NCBI GenBank assembly: GCA_965247735.1
Contig: CBDFHN010000001.1
Span: forward strand, 434,001 to 498,000
Direction: 5' to 3'
Length of the DNA stretch: 64,000 bases
Source: JAOXRU01 sp965247735
GTDB lineage: Bacteria; Bacteroidota; Bacteroidia; Flavobacteriales; Flavobacteriaceae
The translations under genes were made by a program, and so were the position numbers. The notes below the pieces were generated by a model. That model saw nothing but the letters and a program-made list of their open reading frames with translations. It searched no databases and was not told where the DNA came from. Shown here one piece after another: positions 37,203 to 45,920 of this stretch (position 1 is its first letter; each line of letters opens with the position of its first letter).

Positions 37203-38060
37203 TTAATGTGTATAACATAAATAGGCATCTTCTAAGTTTGCTTCTTTGGGGATTGAATATTCAATTGGAGTTTCAGAGATATAGCGGAGTACTAGATTTC
37301 CATTTTTTCTTCGGGTATTTACAATTAAATGCTTTTCTTTAAAAGCAGAGAGTTGTTCTTTTTTTAGGACTACGTCGTATACTTTTCCTGAAACTTTAGT
37401 TATGATGTCTTCTTGTTCTCCTTTTAAAATTAGGCTTCCTTTTTTCATGATAGCAACTTCATCAGCAATAGTATCAATATCAGAAACAATATGTGAAGAG
37501 AGAATAACAATACAATCATTTGCTAAATCAGAAATTAGATTTCTAAACCGTACTCGTTCTTCGGGGTCTAGCCCAACAGTAGGTTCATCAAAAATTATGA
37601 TTTTTGGACTGTTAAGTAAAGCTTGTGCAATTCCAATACGTTGTTTCATCCCGCCAGAATAGCTTCCTATTGGTCTTTTAGCAACATCTAATAGATTTAA
37701 TTCTTCCAATAATTGATTGATTTTTGGTTTTAACTGTATACCTCCAATACCTTTCATTGCTGCCATATAACTTAAAAACTCATAGGCATTAAGGTTTGGA
37801 TATACTCCAAAATCTTGAGGAAGAAAACCCAACTGTTTTCTCATGTAATTGGGGTCTTTAACAATATTATTCTTATTTAAACATAACAATCCTTCAGTAG
37901 GATTACTTACAGTAGCAATCATTTTTAATAAGGTAGATTTCCCCGCTCCATTTGGCCCTAAAAGCCCTAGAATACCTTTATCTATAGTCATGGAAAAATC
38001 TTTGATTCCATAATTGTTTTTATTGTACTTTTTGCTGATGTTTTGTATTTCTAATTGCAT
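37203..38060 (-). CDS. ABC transporter ATP-binding protein (module 2)
   Basis: The protein has 285 residues with Walker A GPNGAGKST, Q-loop FLPQDFGVYP, signature YSGGMKQR, Walker B IIIFDEPTVGLDPEE and switch His in ILSSHIV. It is a paralogue of the ATPase at 8272. Its start codon lies two bases after the end of a small broken reading frame, suggesting coupling to a former first gene. The divergent LytS/LytTR operon at 38516 mirrors module 1. Confidence 0.95.
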   Translation of the reverse strand: MQLEIQNISKKYNKNNYGIKDFSMTIDKGILGLLGPNGAGKSTLLKMIATVSNPTEGLLCLNKNNIVKDPNYMRKQLGFLPQDFGVYPNLNAYEFLSYMAAMKGIGGIQLKPKINQLLEELNLLDVAKRPIGSYSGGMKQRIGIAQALLNSPKIIIFDEPTVGLDPEERVRFRNLISDLANDCIVILSSHIVSDIDTIADEVAIMKKGSLILKGEQEDIITKVSGKVYDVVLKKEQLSAFKEKHLIVNTRRKNGNLVLRYISETPIEYSIPKEANLEDAYLCYTH

Positions 38061-38062
38061 AA

Positions 38063-38272
38063 TTATATACGTTTTAATGTTGCTATCATTCCATTTTGTC
38101 TGAAAATTAGCTCAACTTTATTTGCAGAGTTTGCTTCCAATTTAATTCCATGCTTTTCGGTTGTTAGCATGTTTTTCTCATAACTAATAGTCACTAGTTT
38201 ATTATTTTATCCAATTATTTGACTGACAATTAATAATGATAAGATGATTAGTAAATGCTGTAATATTCTCAT
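38063..38272 (-). pseudogene. Small secreted-peptide gene broken by an in-frame stop, first in the module 2 ABC operon
   Basis: From ATG at 38272 a hydrophobic 21-residue segment (MRILQHLLIILSLL...) ends at TAA 38209-38207. The same frame then continues for 47 residues (KLVTISYEKNMLTTEKHG, KVELIFRQNGMIATLKRI) to TAA at 38065-38063, two bases before the ATPase start. A signal peptide followed by a mature part of sensible composition suggests one 68-69-residue secreted protein with a nonsense mutation. Alternatively it is a 21-residue membrane peptide plus noncoding sequence. No homologue is recognised. Confidence 0.5.
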
Positions 38273-38382
38273 GATTTTCTTTTTTAGTTATTGATAGTCC
38301 AAACCTCTAAGAATTAAAAATGATATAAAAAAAAGAGTGATGACTATACATGAAAAGATGACAACAATAGAAAAGTACTGTT

Positions 38383-38441
38383 ATCAGTAAAAAGTGTCGC
38401 TTTAGATTGTAAAAAAGCTCTTTTATCATTAAAAAGTGTTG
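38383..38441. promoter_or_regulatory. Repeated boxes, candidate LytTR binding sites of module 2
   Basis: ATCAGTAAAAAGTGTCG (38383-38399) and ATCATTAAAAAGTGTTG (38425-38441) differ at two of 17 positions and lie 42 bp apart, four helical turns. A weaker copy (TTGTAAAAAAGCTC) sits between them. On the strand of the ABC operon the core reads CAACACT, as in module 1 at 8131-8139. Control by the adjacent regulator is inferred. Confidence 0.5.
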
Positions 38442-38515
38442 TTTTTATAGGTTTGTCCTATTTTTGACTGAAGTAGTAGTCATCAAATACTGTATAACAT
38501 TAAACAATAGCTATA

Positions 38516-39493
38516 ATGACAAATTTTGATAAATGGATTTCCAATAAAATAGTACAAAATGTATTTGTGTGGACTTTCTTATTTATTGTACTATTAAGTT
38601 TAATTCAGTCAGATAATGTTGTTATCACAATAGTAGTAGTTATTGCATTATTAGCACCAGCGATATATGTAAACAACCTCTTAATACTCCCTTTTCTTAA
38701 AAGAAATAAAGTTGTTTTTTTTTCTTTATGCTTGCTAAATATCTCTGTATTCACTGTAATATTTTCCTTTATAATTAATATGGCATTGGCTACTGAATTT
38801 GAGCTTAAGATGTTTGTTAATATGTTTGGAATGATGGTTCTAGCGCTTATTTTTGGAGGAGCTATAAAAATAGCCAGAGATAGTTTCGAAAAACGCCAAG
38901 AAATAAAAGAAGCAGAATTACAATTGCTAAAAGCCCAGTTAAACCCTCACTTTTTATTTAATACCTTAAATAATCTTTATGGTTTGTCAGTTATAAAATC
39001 TGATAAGTTGCCCAATCTAATGTTACAATTATCTGGTTTGTTGCGCTATAGCTTATATGAAACTCAAGCTGAACTTGTGTCTTTAGAAAAAGAAATTAAA
39101 TATATAAAGAGCTATGTTTCCTTAGAACAGATAAGACTTGAAAAGCAGACAGAAATAAAACTAGCAGTTACTGGAAGTTATGATGATCAGAAAATAGCAC
39201 CTATGTTATTAATTGTATTTATTGAAAATGCATTTAAACATCTAGGAATATTAGTTAATGGAGACAGCAGTGTGCATATTACTATTGGTATTACTGAAAA
39301 TCAGTTGGATTTTAGTTGTACAAATACTGTTGAAACAATCATTTCTAAAAAAGAAAAACTTGAATCTGGTAAAAGTGGTATTGGCTTAGTTAATGCAAAA
39401 AAAAGATTAAATTTGATGTATTCAGATAGGTATCAATTGCAAATAGAACAACTGGATAATACCTATAGTATTAAATTAACATTGGACTTGTAA
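38516..39493 (+). CDS. LytS-type membrane sensor histidine kinase (module 2)
   Basis: The protein has 325 residues. Four membrane helices occupy residues about 15-120. The His_kinase domain follows with LLKAQLNPHFLFNTLNN, then IVFIENAFKHL and GKSGIGLVNAKKRL of the ATP-binding part. It is clearly paralogous to the kinase at 6859 (shared NTLNNLYGLSV/TV, ELVSLEKEI), but its membrane part is shorter. The stop and the regulator's start overlap by one base (TAATG), so the two are coupled. Confidence 0.94.
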   Translation: MTNFDKWISNKIVQNVFVWTFLFIVLLSLIQSDNVVITIVVVIALLAPAIYVNNLLILPFLKRNKVVFFSLCLLNISVFTVIFSFIINMALATEFELKMFVNMFGMMVLALIFGGAIKIARDSFEKRQEIKEAELQLLKAQLNPHFLFNTLNNLYGLSVIKSDKLPNLMLQLSGLLRYSLYETQAELVSLEKEIKYIKSYVSLEQIRLEKQTEIKLAVTGSYDDQKIAPMLLIVFIENAFKHLGILVNGDSSVHITIGITENQLDFSCTNTVETIISKKEKLESGKSGIGLVNAKKRLNLMYSDRYQLQIEQLDNTYSIKLTLDL

Positions 39494-40206
39494 TGAAAGC
39501 ACTACAATGTATTATTGCTGATGACGAACCCATTGCACGTCAGATTTTAGAACGTTATATTTTGGAAGTTCCAAATTTAGAACTCGTTGCTTCTTGCAAA
39601 AATGCATTTGAGGTGATGGCTTTTTTACAAGAACGTCAGGTAGATGTACTGTTTTTGGATATTAATATGCCAAAGCTATCTGGATTAAGTTTATTAAAAA
39701 CCTTGCAAAATAGACCTCAAGTAATTATAACTACGGCCTATCCCGAATATGCTATTGAAGGATTTGAGCTTTCTGTAAATGATTATCTATTAAAACCATT
39801 TTCTTTGGAACGTTTTTTACAAGCAGTTTTAAAGTTAAAAAGTAAAGAGGAGAAGCTAACTGTAAATTCAATTGCTAACACTACAAATACAGAAAGTAAA
39901 ACAGCTATTTATGTAAAGAGTGATAAAAAAATCATTAAACTAAATTTTGATGAGATCAATCATATTGAAGCCTATGGTAATTATATAAAAATACATGCCA
40001 GCAATATGATTTTAACACCACAAACACTAACAGATTTTTTGGATAAATTACCTGATAATTTTATTAGAATTCATAAATCTATCATCGTTAATTTTGATAA
40101 ACTAAAACTAATAGATGGCAATCAGATGATTTTAACAAACGAGCAGAAATTGTCTATTAGTAAATCTTTTCGTAAAAATGTAATGGATAAGATTGATAGG
40201 GAGTAA
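39493..40206 (+). CDS. LytTR-family response regulator (module 2)
   Basis: The protein has 237 residues: receiver domain with D10-D11, phosphoacceptor D56 (LFLDINMPKLSG) and LLKPFS; LytTR domain from about residue 135 (HIEAYGNYIKI, IRIHKSIIV, LSISKSFRK). It is close to the module 1 regulator. Its operon ends at a terminator at 40216-40242. Probable targets are the boxes at 38383-38441. Confidence 0.95.
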   Translation: MKALQCIIADDEPIARQILERYILEVPNLELVASCKNAFEVMAFLQERQVDVLFLDINMPKLSGLSLLKTLQNRPQVIITTAYPEYAIEGFELSVNDYLLKPFSLERFLQAVLKLKSKEEKLTVNSIANTTNTESKTAIYVKSDKKIIKLNFDEINHIEAYGNYIKIHASNMILTPQTLTDFLDKLPDNFIRIHKSIIVNFDKLKLIDGNQMILTNEQKLSISKSFRKNVMDKIDRE

Positions 40207-40215
40207 GGTGGTTGG

Positions 40216-40242
40216 GGTAGTAGGTTGTTTACTACCTTTTTT
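40216..40242 (+). terminator. Terminator after the module 2 regulator, overlapping the convergent gene's end
   Basis: GGTAGTA (40216-40222) pairs with TACTACC (40230-40236) and is followed by TTTTTT. The convergent leucine-rich repeat gene has its stop codon (40232-40234) inside the stem. Confidence 0.75.
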
Positions 40243-41269
40243 CTCTTAACATTCTAAATTTTTCAAGTATAGGATCAGTAAATTTATACTTCTCAGAAAG
40301 TTCAATTGGAATTTGTTTGTAGTGCTCTTCTGGCATCCTTCTTTTATCCAAATCAACGATTCCAATTTTTGATGATTTAATTCTCCTTTGGTATTTTTCA
40401 ATTAATGTTACTTGAGATTGATCTATAATAAGTCTACTATGAGTTGGATAATTTGGAGTTCTATTACACAGCTCTACTATATCTAGTCGTTTAAATGTCA
40501 ATCCTTTGTTTGCGAAAACATGAAGTTCAGTCAAGTCTGTCATTGACTTTAAATCTAAATCAATTTCCTTCAAATTATTATAAGATAAATTAAGCCGAGT
40601 TAACTGTTTAAGAGAATTCAAATCTTCCGGTAAATTTCTGAGTTCGTTATCGAATAAAGAAAGAATTTTAAGTTTTTTCAATTTCCCAATTGTTGGAGAA
40701 ATGTTTTCTATTTTATTGAATCCAAGTTCTAAATATTCAAGGTTGGTTAATTGACTTAAGTTAAAATCTAGGTTTTGAATTTGATTATTAAAAAAGTTCA
40801 AATGAGTTAGTTCTGTCAACTGCCCAATTTCTTCAGTTAAACATTCAATTTTGTTGCTATGACCAAATAGATATTCAAGGCTTAATAACTTGCCAATAGT
40901 TTTAGGTAATGATGTTAAATTATTTTGAGAAAGATGTAAGCGTTTCAGATGTTTAGATTTTCCGATTTGTTTTGGTATTTTTTTTAGGTCATTATTATCA
41001 AGGTTTACTATTTCAAGATACTCAAGTTCAAAAAGTTCAATAGGTATTTCTGTGATATTATTCCCATCTAAGTATATAACCTTAAGATTCCTCAGGCGTG
41101 AAATTTCTTTTGGAATGTTTTGTATTTTATTGTCTCTTAGATTAAGGTTTGTTAAATGTTCGAGTTCAAAAACTTCGTAAGGAATATTATTCAAACCTTC
41201 TTTTGGAAGACTGAGTAAAGTAGATTTGTTAGCCTTCGCTTGTTCTATTTTTGAGAGTATATGATTCAT
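40232..41269 (-). CDS. Leucine-rich repeat protein
   Basis: The protein has 345 residues from the ATG at 41269, seven bases after the previous gene's stop; a longer in-frame start at 41332 overlaps that gene and is rejected. Residues about 20-265 hold roughly ten LRR units of about 23 residues (LTNLNLRDNKIQNIPKEI, LEIVNLDNNDLKKIPKQI), the consensus of bacterial LRR proteins. A C-terminal ~80-residue non-repeat part contains IIDQSQVTLIEKYQRR. No signal peptide. LRR arrays bind proteins; with the upstream unknown gene it forms a two-gene operon of unknown role. Confidence 0.88.
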   Translation of the reverse strand: MNHILSKIEQAKANKSTLLSLPKEGLNNIPYEVFELEHLTNLNLRDNKIQNIPKEISRLRNLKVIYLDGNNITEIPIELFELEYLEIVNLDNNDLKKIPKQIGKSKHLKRLHLSQNNLTSLPKTIGKLLSLEYLFGHSNKIECLTEEIGQLTELTHLNFFNNQIQNLDFNLSQLTNLEYLELGFNKIENISPTIGKLKKLKILSLFDNELRNLPEDLNSLKQLTRLNLSYNNLKEIDLDLKSMTDLTELHVFANKGLTFKRLDIVELCNRTPNYPTHSRLIIDQSQVTLIEKYQRRIKSSKIGIVDLDKRRMPEEHYKQIPIELSEKYKFTDPILEKFRMLREKR

Positions 41270-41276
41270 TTTTTTG

Positions 41277-41909
41277 TTATTGTAGGTTTTTTGACATGAT
41301 GATTCCAAGTTTACACAATTCCATAGCTTCATTTAGGTCTATTGCTTTTTTCAAGTTGAACAAACATCTTTTACCAGCAAATTTCATTTTCATATTTTTT
41401 GTCTGAGCTATTGTATGTAAAAAATCTCCACTAGCTGCAGCTATAAATTTTTGCTTGTCTGAGCTTAATAAGTAATAATTATTATTGAATTTATCAAATC
41501 CTATTATATCTAATTCTGTAGGCGAAAAGTACTCACTTATTTTATCTCCTATAGTTTCCGGTCTTATAAAAGCACTTCCAAAATCCCGAGTTGTGTTTAA
41601 AATCCCGACTAAGTATTTATGTGTGTTTGTTTTTAGTACTCCTCCATGAGCACTTGCTTCTTGATGTGAAGTATCATATTCTACCAGGCAGAGTGTGAAT
41701 TGATTATTGCCTTTTTGGATATTATATGATTGGAGTTGTTTTAAAGGATTTTCCAAATCAAATTTTTGAAAATCAGATAGGGATGGTTTTGAAGCTTTTA
41801 AAACTTTGTATTCAGTTGAAATTGAGTAGAATATTTTTTTAAGATACTTCCAATCTGCTTTTTCTTCTTGGGATAGATTCTTATAGTTTTTCGGGAATGT
41901 AAAAGCCAT
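41277..41909 (-). CDS. Protein of unknown function upstream of the LRR gene
   Basis: The protein has 210 residues and no signal peptide or membrane segment. It has a charged helical N-terminus (YKNLSQEEKADWKYLKKIF), then a beta-rich middle (FTLCLVEYDTS, YLVGILNTTRDFGSAFIRPETIG) and a C-terminal helix with CELCKLG-like MELCKLGIIM. The family is not recognised. It is followed by the LRR gene after seven bases, so the products probably act together. Confidence 0.7.
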   Translation of the reverse strand: MAFTFPKNYKNLSQEEKADWKYLKKIFYSISTEYKVLKASKPSLSDFQKFDLENPLKQLQSYNIQKGNNQFTLCLVEYDTSHQEASAHGGVLKTNTHKYLVGILNTTRDFGSAFIRPETIGDKISEYFSPTELDIIGFDKFNNNYYLLSSDKQKFIAAASGDFLHTIAQTKNMKMKFAGKRCLFNLKKAIDLNEAMELCKLGIIMSKNLQ

Positions 41910-42010
41910 TATTGGTGTTTTTAATGGAGACTAACATGTTTTGTATACTAGTGCATGGTTAAATACGAAAGTGAGCAAGAACTAATGGCAAGTTGTTCTA
42001 TGGTGCTTTA

Positions 42011-42562
42011 TCACATAGGGTAAAACTCCTCAACAGTTTTATATGATATTTTTCCATTATTTTTGCTCAAAAGGAATGTTCCTCCCCAAATTATTTCAGG
42101 ATAGTACAATAACTGTTTAGTCATATCTCTTATAACGAGTGGTGCTTTTGTGTCTGGCAATGACATCATTTCAATTGCTTTACTAATTGAAAACCATTGA
42201 GCACCTTTTTTATTTTCAGGTACTTTTAATTTTCCATCAACGATATTGCAACTAAAGTGTTGTCTAAATTGTGAAATCGGTTTGTAGTCTGCCATAAACA
42301 TAAAAATCCCTGCTATTTTAGGACTAGATACTTTCAATCCATATTCAGACGCTAAATTCATAAGTCCATTTTTTATTGTTGTTTTAGAATTATGTCTTAA
42401 TGCGGGTGTCATCCATCCGAAATTGTTTTTTTCTAACAACACTTCTCCTTTTTGATTGTAGATTAGTAATCTTTGAATTGTGTAACTATCATTTCCTGTT
42501 TCTTGAGCAAATGAATTTAGCCCAAAAAAGATGATAAATAATGGCAAAATTAAATTTTTCAT
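42011..42562 (-). CDS. Secreted Nudix-fold-like protein with degenerate Nudix box
   Basis: The protein has 183 residues and a clear signal peptide (to FGLNSFAQ). The mature part follows the Nudix layout: RLLIYNQKGEVLLEK, then NLASEYGLKV at the place of the Nudix helix, IAGIFMF, and FSCNIVDGKLKVPENKKGAQW. The catalytic REUXEE residues are mostly missing, so hydrolase activity is doubtful. A periplasmic Nudix relative is unusual because substrates of this family are normally cytoplasmic nucleotides. Confidence 0.65.
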   Translation of the reverse strand: MKNLILPLFIIFFGLNSFAQETGNDSYTIQRLLIYNQKGEVLLEKNNFGWMTPALRHNSKTTIKNGLMNLASEYGLKVSSPKIAGIFMFMADYKPISQFRQHFSCNIVDGKLKVPENKKGAQWFSISKAIEMMSLPDTKAPLVIRDMTKQLLYYPEIIWGGTFLLSKNNGKISYKTVEEFYPM

Positions 42563-42627
42563 AAATATTATATTATTTTAATATGCAGTTAGTTGTGAGA
42601 TGGATCAATTCATTTATAGCTGTGATC

Positions 42628-42712
42628 TTCTTATCCCAAATATAAAAAATATACAGACAATATTTATAAGATTATAGAGATACTATAGAAAATGTATAAT
42701 ACATTTTTGTTA
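42628..42712 (-). repeat. Promoter-like intergenic repeat R2, copy a
   Basis: About 85 bp, sharing most positions with 46529-46613 and about 70 bp of 62454-62524. On the minus strand all three contain TATATTTG, a perfect TAnnTTTG -7 element of Bacteroidota promoters, and CTGTATA or similar upstream of it. It lies 66 bp upstream of the Nudix-like gene. Confidence 0.7.
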
Positions 42713-42762
42713 CAATTAACTTTTGTTTTCTGTAACCTGTATTTTACTTCTTTTTTTATTAG

Positions 42763-43251
42763 TTACTGGTTTAATACTCTTTTTAATATCGCTATTTGTC
42801 CATTATGCCAACTTTGATGATGAGAAAGCCATTTTAATGCTTCATATTTTGTACTAACTGATGGATTTGGGATTTTGGTAGTATCATTTAATTCACTTTC
42901 GGTTAATTTGCTCAAGTTATCAAAAACCAATGATAATGTAAATTCATAAATTTCCAATAGTTCCTTTTGAGTAGGCTTTTCATTTTCAAAATCAGTTGGG
43001 TTTGATTTTGGCCCATAAAATCTCACGTAGTCAGGTATACTTATTTTTCCTTTTAATTCTTCATTTGGTCCCGAAATTGAAGCAATTCCGTGAAGATAAT
43101 TCGCTAAAATAATATGTCCTATTTGCCAATTCAAATTTGTATTTAAAATTTCAGGTGTTTTTATCCACATTTCAGTTGAAATGTCAGCAATTAATTTGTC
43201 TGTTTTTTCTTTTGTTGAAGTAATCTGTTCTTTTAAAATACTTATTTTCAT
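42763..43251 (-). CDS. DinB-family protein
   Basis: The protein has 162 residues; the start is the ATG at 43251 (a TTG two codons earlier is the alternative). It has the four-helix DinB_2 pattern: LNWQIGHIILANYLHG after the first helix, and WLSHHQSWHNGQIAILKRVL at the end, where His residues make a metal site. DinB proteins include thiol transferases and metal-dependent enzymes of unknown substrate. It stands alone on the minus strand. Confidence 0.85.
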   Translation of the reverse strand: MKISILKEQITSTKEKTDKLIADISTEMWIKTPEILNTNLNWQIGHIILANYLHGIASISGPNEELKGKISIPDYVRFYGPKSNPTDFENEKPTQKELLEIYEFTLSLVFDNLSKLTESELNDTTKIPNPSVSTKYEALKWLSHHQSWHNGQIAILKRVLNQ

Positions 43252-43449
43252 ATTCAATTTATTGTTCTTTTCAGTTTTGTTTTCAATAATAACTTAGCTA
43301 TTAGCTAGTCTTTAAGTAAGGAAACTTTGTAAATGGAAGAGCTGCTACGACTCTGGAAATTATAGCTCTTCCTTCTTGCAATACTCCAATAAAATTTTAC
43401 CATGTTTATGCCGAGTCATACCAACCACATAGGTATTGTAAAACATTTT

Positions 43450-44937
43450 TTATTCGGTAGCATTTATTTTTAATAACTCATTTAGCTTATTTCTAGAGAA
43501 ATCTTGATCAGGTTTCATTTCAAGTGCTTTTTTATACCATTTTATTGCCAAATCAGTACTATCCATAGCTTTGTAAGCATCACCTACACTATCAACCCAC
43601 CCTGCTTCTTCTGGTTGCAATTCTGTATTAAACATAAATATATCTAATGCTTTTTTCAAATGATTTCTATCAACCAACCAATAACCAAGGTCATCTATAT
43701 GACCACCATTGAAAGTATAATTCTGTGGCACTTTTTGTTTTTCTACATAGTAGACTTCTTTTACTTTTTCAATTCCATCTTTAAAAATATAGTCTTTAAG
43801 TTTGTAGTGAATAGGCCCCTTTGACTTAATAGTATCATTGAATACAGAATTTTTTAAGATTCTTGCTGCATTGTTGGTGAGCCAAAATTTGTCTGTATTG
43901 GCCATCATTACAACTGCAGATTTATGCTCTGGCATAAAACCAAAAAAAGTTTTATAACCTGTGTCTTGTCCTGAATGGTTATAGATTTCGGAATCATTAA
44001 TTTTGCCTAAAAACCAACTTAAACATACTTTTCTTTGACCTTCTGGTGAATGAATACTTGTCAATAATTCATAAGACTTCTTACTGAATATTTGTTTACC
44101 ATTGATGCTGCCTTTATTTAAATAAACTTTTGCCCATAATAACATATCCTCAATATTAGAATGTAAGGTAGAACTTCCTGCATGCCTTCTATTGTATGGA
44201 TATATTTTGCTAACTACTAGTTGCAAGCTATCTCCTAATACATGAGGTTGGGTTGCCAGATTTTTTGGCACCTCAGGTTTAAAGAAGGTGCTATTCTTCA
44301 TACCAATGGGCTCAAAGATGTTTTTTTTCATATAATCTTCAAACATCATCCCGGAAGTTTTTGCGATAACATCACACAAAATATCAAATGCGGGATTACT
44401 GTAAATATATTTACTACCTGGTGTAAAATCGAGTTTAAAGGCTTTTTGACTCCTTGCATAGCGTTCTACAGCACCATCATCGTATTCAGGTTGGTCCCAT
44501 CCATAATCATCTATATTTGGTATTCCGGAGGTATGGCTCAGCATATGCTTAATAGTAATATCTTTATACCGCTCGTCTGCCATAGTATAGTAGGGAAGGT
44601 AATGGGTTAGCTTTTGATCTAGATCAATTTTTCCTTGCTCCATTAATTGAACAATGGCTGTTGCTACAAAAGGCTTAGAAACAGAAGCCATATGAAATAA
44701 TGAGCTGGTTGTCATGGGCTCTTTTGTTTCTAGACTCTTAACGCCATACGCATCTGCATAAATAATAGTATCGTTTTTAATCATTCCAAACGCTATACCA
44801 GGTGCATCAAATAATTCCTGTTGTTTTAGTAAGGTCTTTTTAATTTCTATAACTTCTGGTGAAATCGTTTGTTTTTCTTCCCTTTTACAGCTAAAGATTA
44901 AAATGAAGAATGTTGTGAAATACAGTAATTTTTTCAT
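43450..44937 (-). CDS. Serine hydrolase of the beta-lactamase (class C/PBP4*) family, predicted lipoprotein
   Basis: The protein has 495 residues with a lipoprotein signal (FILIFSCKRE). The beta-lactamase domain (about 30-370) has the S-x-x-K motif S85-V-S-K88, a Y-S-N motif in YIYSNPAFD and an HSG motif in YNHSGQDTGY. Residues about 410-495 form a helical TPR-like tail (AYKAMDSTDLAIKWYKKALEM). Such proteins are peptidases or esterases more often than antibiotic-degrading enzymes. It is followed by the DinB gene and preceded by the GntR regulator gene, which may control it. Confidence 0.9.
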   Translation of the reverse strand: MKKLLYFTTFFILIFSCKREEKQTISPEVIEIKKTLLKQQELFDAPGIAFGMIKNDTIIYADAYGVKSLETKEPMTTSSLFHMASVSKPFVATAIVQLMEQGKIDLDQKLTHYLPYYTMADERYKDITIKHMLSHTSGIPNIDDYGWDQPEYDDGAVERYARSQKAFKLDFTPGSKYIYSNPAFDILCDVIAKTSGMMFEDYMKKNIFEPIGMKNSTFFKPEVPKNLATQPHVLGDSLQLVVSKIYPYNRRHAGSSTLHSNIEDMLLWAKVYLNKGSINGKQIFSKKSYELLTSIHSPEGQRKVCLSWFLGKINDSEIYNHSGQDTGYKTFFGFMPEHKSAVVMMANTDKFWLTNNAARILKNSVFNDTIKSKGPIHYKLKDYIFKDGIEKVKEVYYVEKQKVPQNYTFNGGHIDDLGYWLVDRNHLKKALDIFMFNTELQPEEAGWVDSVGDAYKAMDSTDLAIKWYKKALEMKPDQDFSRNKLNELLKINATE

Positions 44938-44990
44938 AATTTAATTTTGTTAAAAATGAACTGGTTGGTAAAGTATATATATGCTTATTT

Positions 44991-45623
44991 TTATTGTTTT
45001 TTTTCAAGTTTATCGATAATATATTGAACACCTTGTATCCAATTGTCTTCTACAAGGGTTACCGCAGCCATAATGTCATTGGAAGCTAAAAGGTTAATGA
45101 TCTTTTCGTGCATCGCTATGGATGCCATTTTTTGGTCTTCATTCCAAAAAGCATAATCATACAAACTAATTCTTACTCTTAGGTTCTCAATTATTTTAAT
45201 AGCCGATTCGTTGGTATAAGTTTCAAGAAGTTTTTGATGAAATAGTCGATCATAGTCCAACATTTCTATAGCGCTTTTAGCTTTTAGAAAGGCTAAATTG
45301 ATGATTCTCAATTCTTTTAGTTGTTGCTTATTGTAAGTTGATTTTTTTACAGCATTACCTTCTAGAACAGCCATTAAATCATAAATTCCTTTTGCTTCTT
45401 TTATGGACAGTTCAATAACAAAAAAACCTCTATTTGGGATGTAGGTGACAATGCCTGTTTCAGATAGTTGGGTTAAGGCCTCACGAATTGGTGTTACGCT
45501 TAATTCTAATTTTTTAGCTATTGTAGGGAGCGAAATGCGTTCTCCTGGTTTTATATTACCTGTAAGGATAAGCTCTAAGAGTATTTTCTTGACCTCATTT
45601 TTAAAGATGATTTTTTTCAACAT
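44991..45623 (-). CDS. GntR-family (FCD subfamily) transcriptional regulator
   Basis: The protein has 210 residues from the ATG at 45623; an upstream in-frame start at 45689 would run through the operator and is rejected. The winged helix has GERISLPTIAKKLELSVTPIREALTQL (in parts: LPTIAKKLEL, SVTPIREAL). The C-terminal FCD domain has DRLFHQKLLETYTNES and SIAMHEKIINLLASND with metal-binding His/Asp positions. Ligand is unknown, typically a sugar acid or carboxylate. Its operator lies just upstream. Adjacent serine hydrolase gene is the likely target. Confidence 0.9.
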   Translation of the reverse strand: MLKKIIFKNEVKKILLELILTGNIKPGERISLPTIAKKLELSVTPIREALTQLSETGIVTYIPNRGFFVIELSIKEAKGIYDLMAVLEGNAVKKSTYNKQQLKELRIINLAFLKAKSAIEMLDYDRLFHQKLLETYTNESAIKIIENLRVRISLYDYAFWNEDQKMASIAMHEKIINLLASNDIMAAVTLVEDNWIQGVQYIIDKLEKKQ

Positions 45624-45640
45624 AATTGTAAATATAATAT

Positions 45641-45652
45641 ATCGTATACGAT
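45641..45652. promoter_or_regulatory. Palindromic operator upstream of the GntR gene
   Basis: ATCGTATACGAT is a perfect 12-bp palindrome 18 bp upstream of the start codon. GTATAC-centred palindromes are the usual operator of FCD-type GntR regulators, so autoregulation is likely. The rest of 45653-45920 shows no gene or clear motif. Confidence 0.65.
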
Positions 45653-45920
45653 TTTGAAAATATTTTAACTGAAAATATTGTGTATGCAAAAAAGTTTTGA
45701 TTTATATGCCAGTAAGAATACAACTACTGGTGAAATGATTTACAACGTTCAGGTTGTTGTTAGTACGTTAAAAAGATATTGATGGTTGCATAACTTCGCA
45801 AAAACTCTTGTTTTTCGTTTGTCTCTTTTAATTTAAAACGTCATACCAAAAGATTTGGCATATTTGGTAAAAAGTCCCAAAAACCAAATTAATTATAGGT
45901 TTAGTTATTGCCATTAGCTT

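Noticed and set aside
43335..43372. Hairpin GGAAGAGCT/AGCTCTTCC considered as a terminator of the serine hydrolase gene
   Set aside because: The stem is good but the loop is long (20 bases) and no T tract follows on the minus strand. It may still have some other role.
45690..45920. Possible small genes in the gap upstream of the GntR regulator
   Set aside because: Only very short frames without a ribosome-binding site, signal peptide or recognisable sequence were seen.
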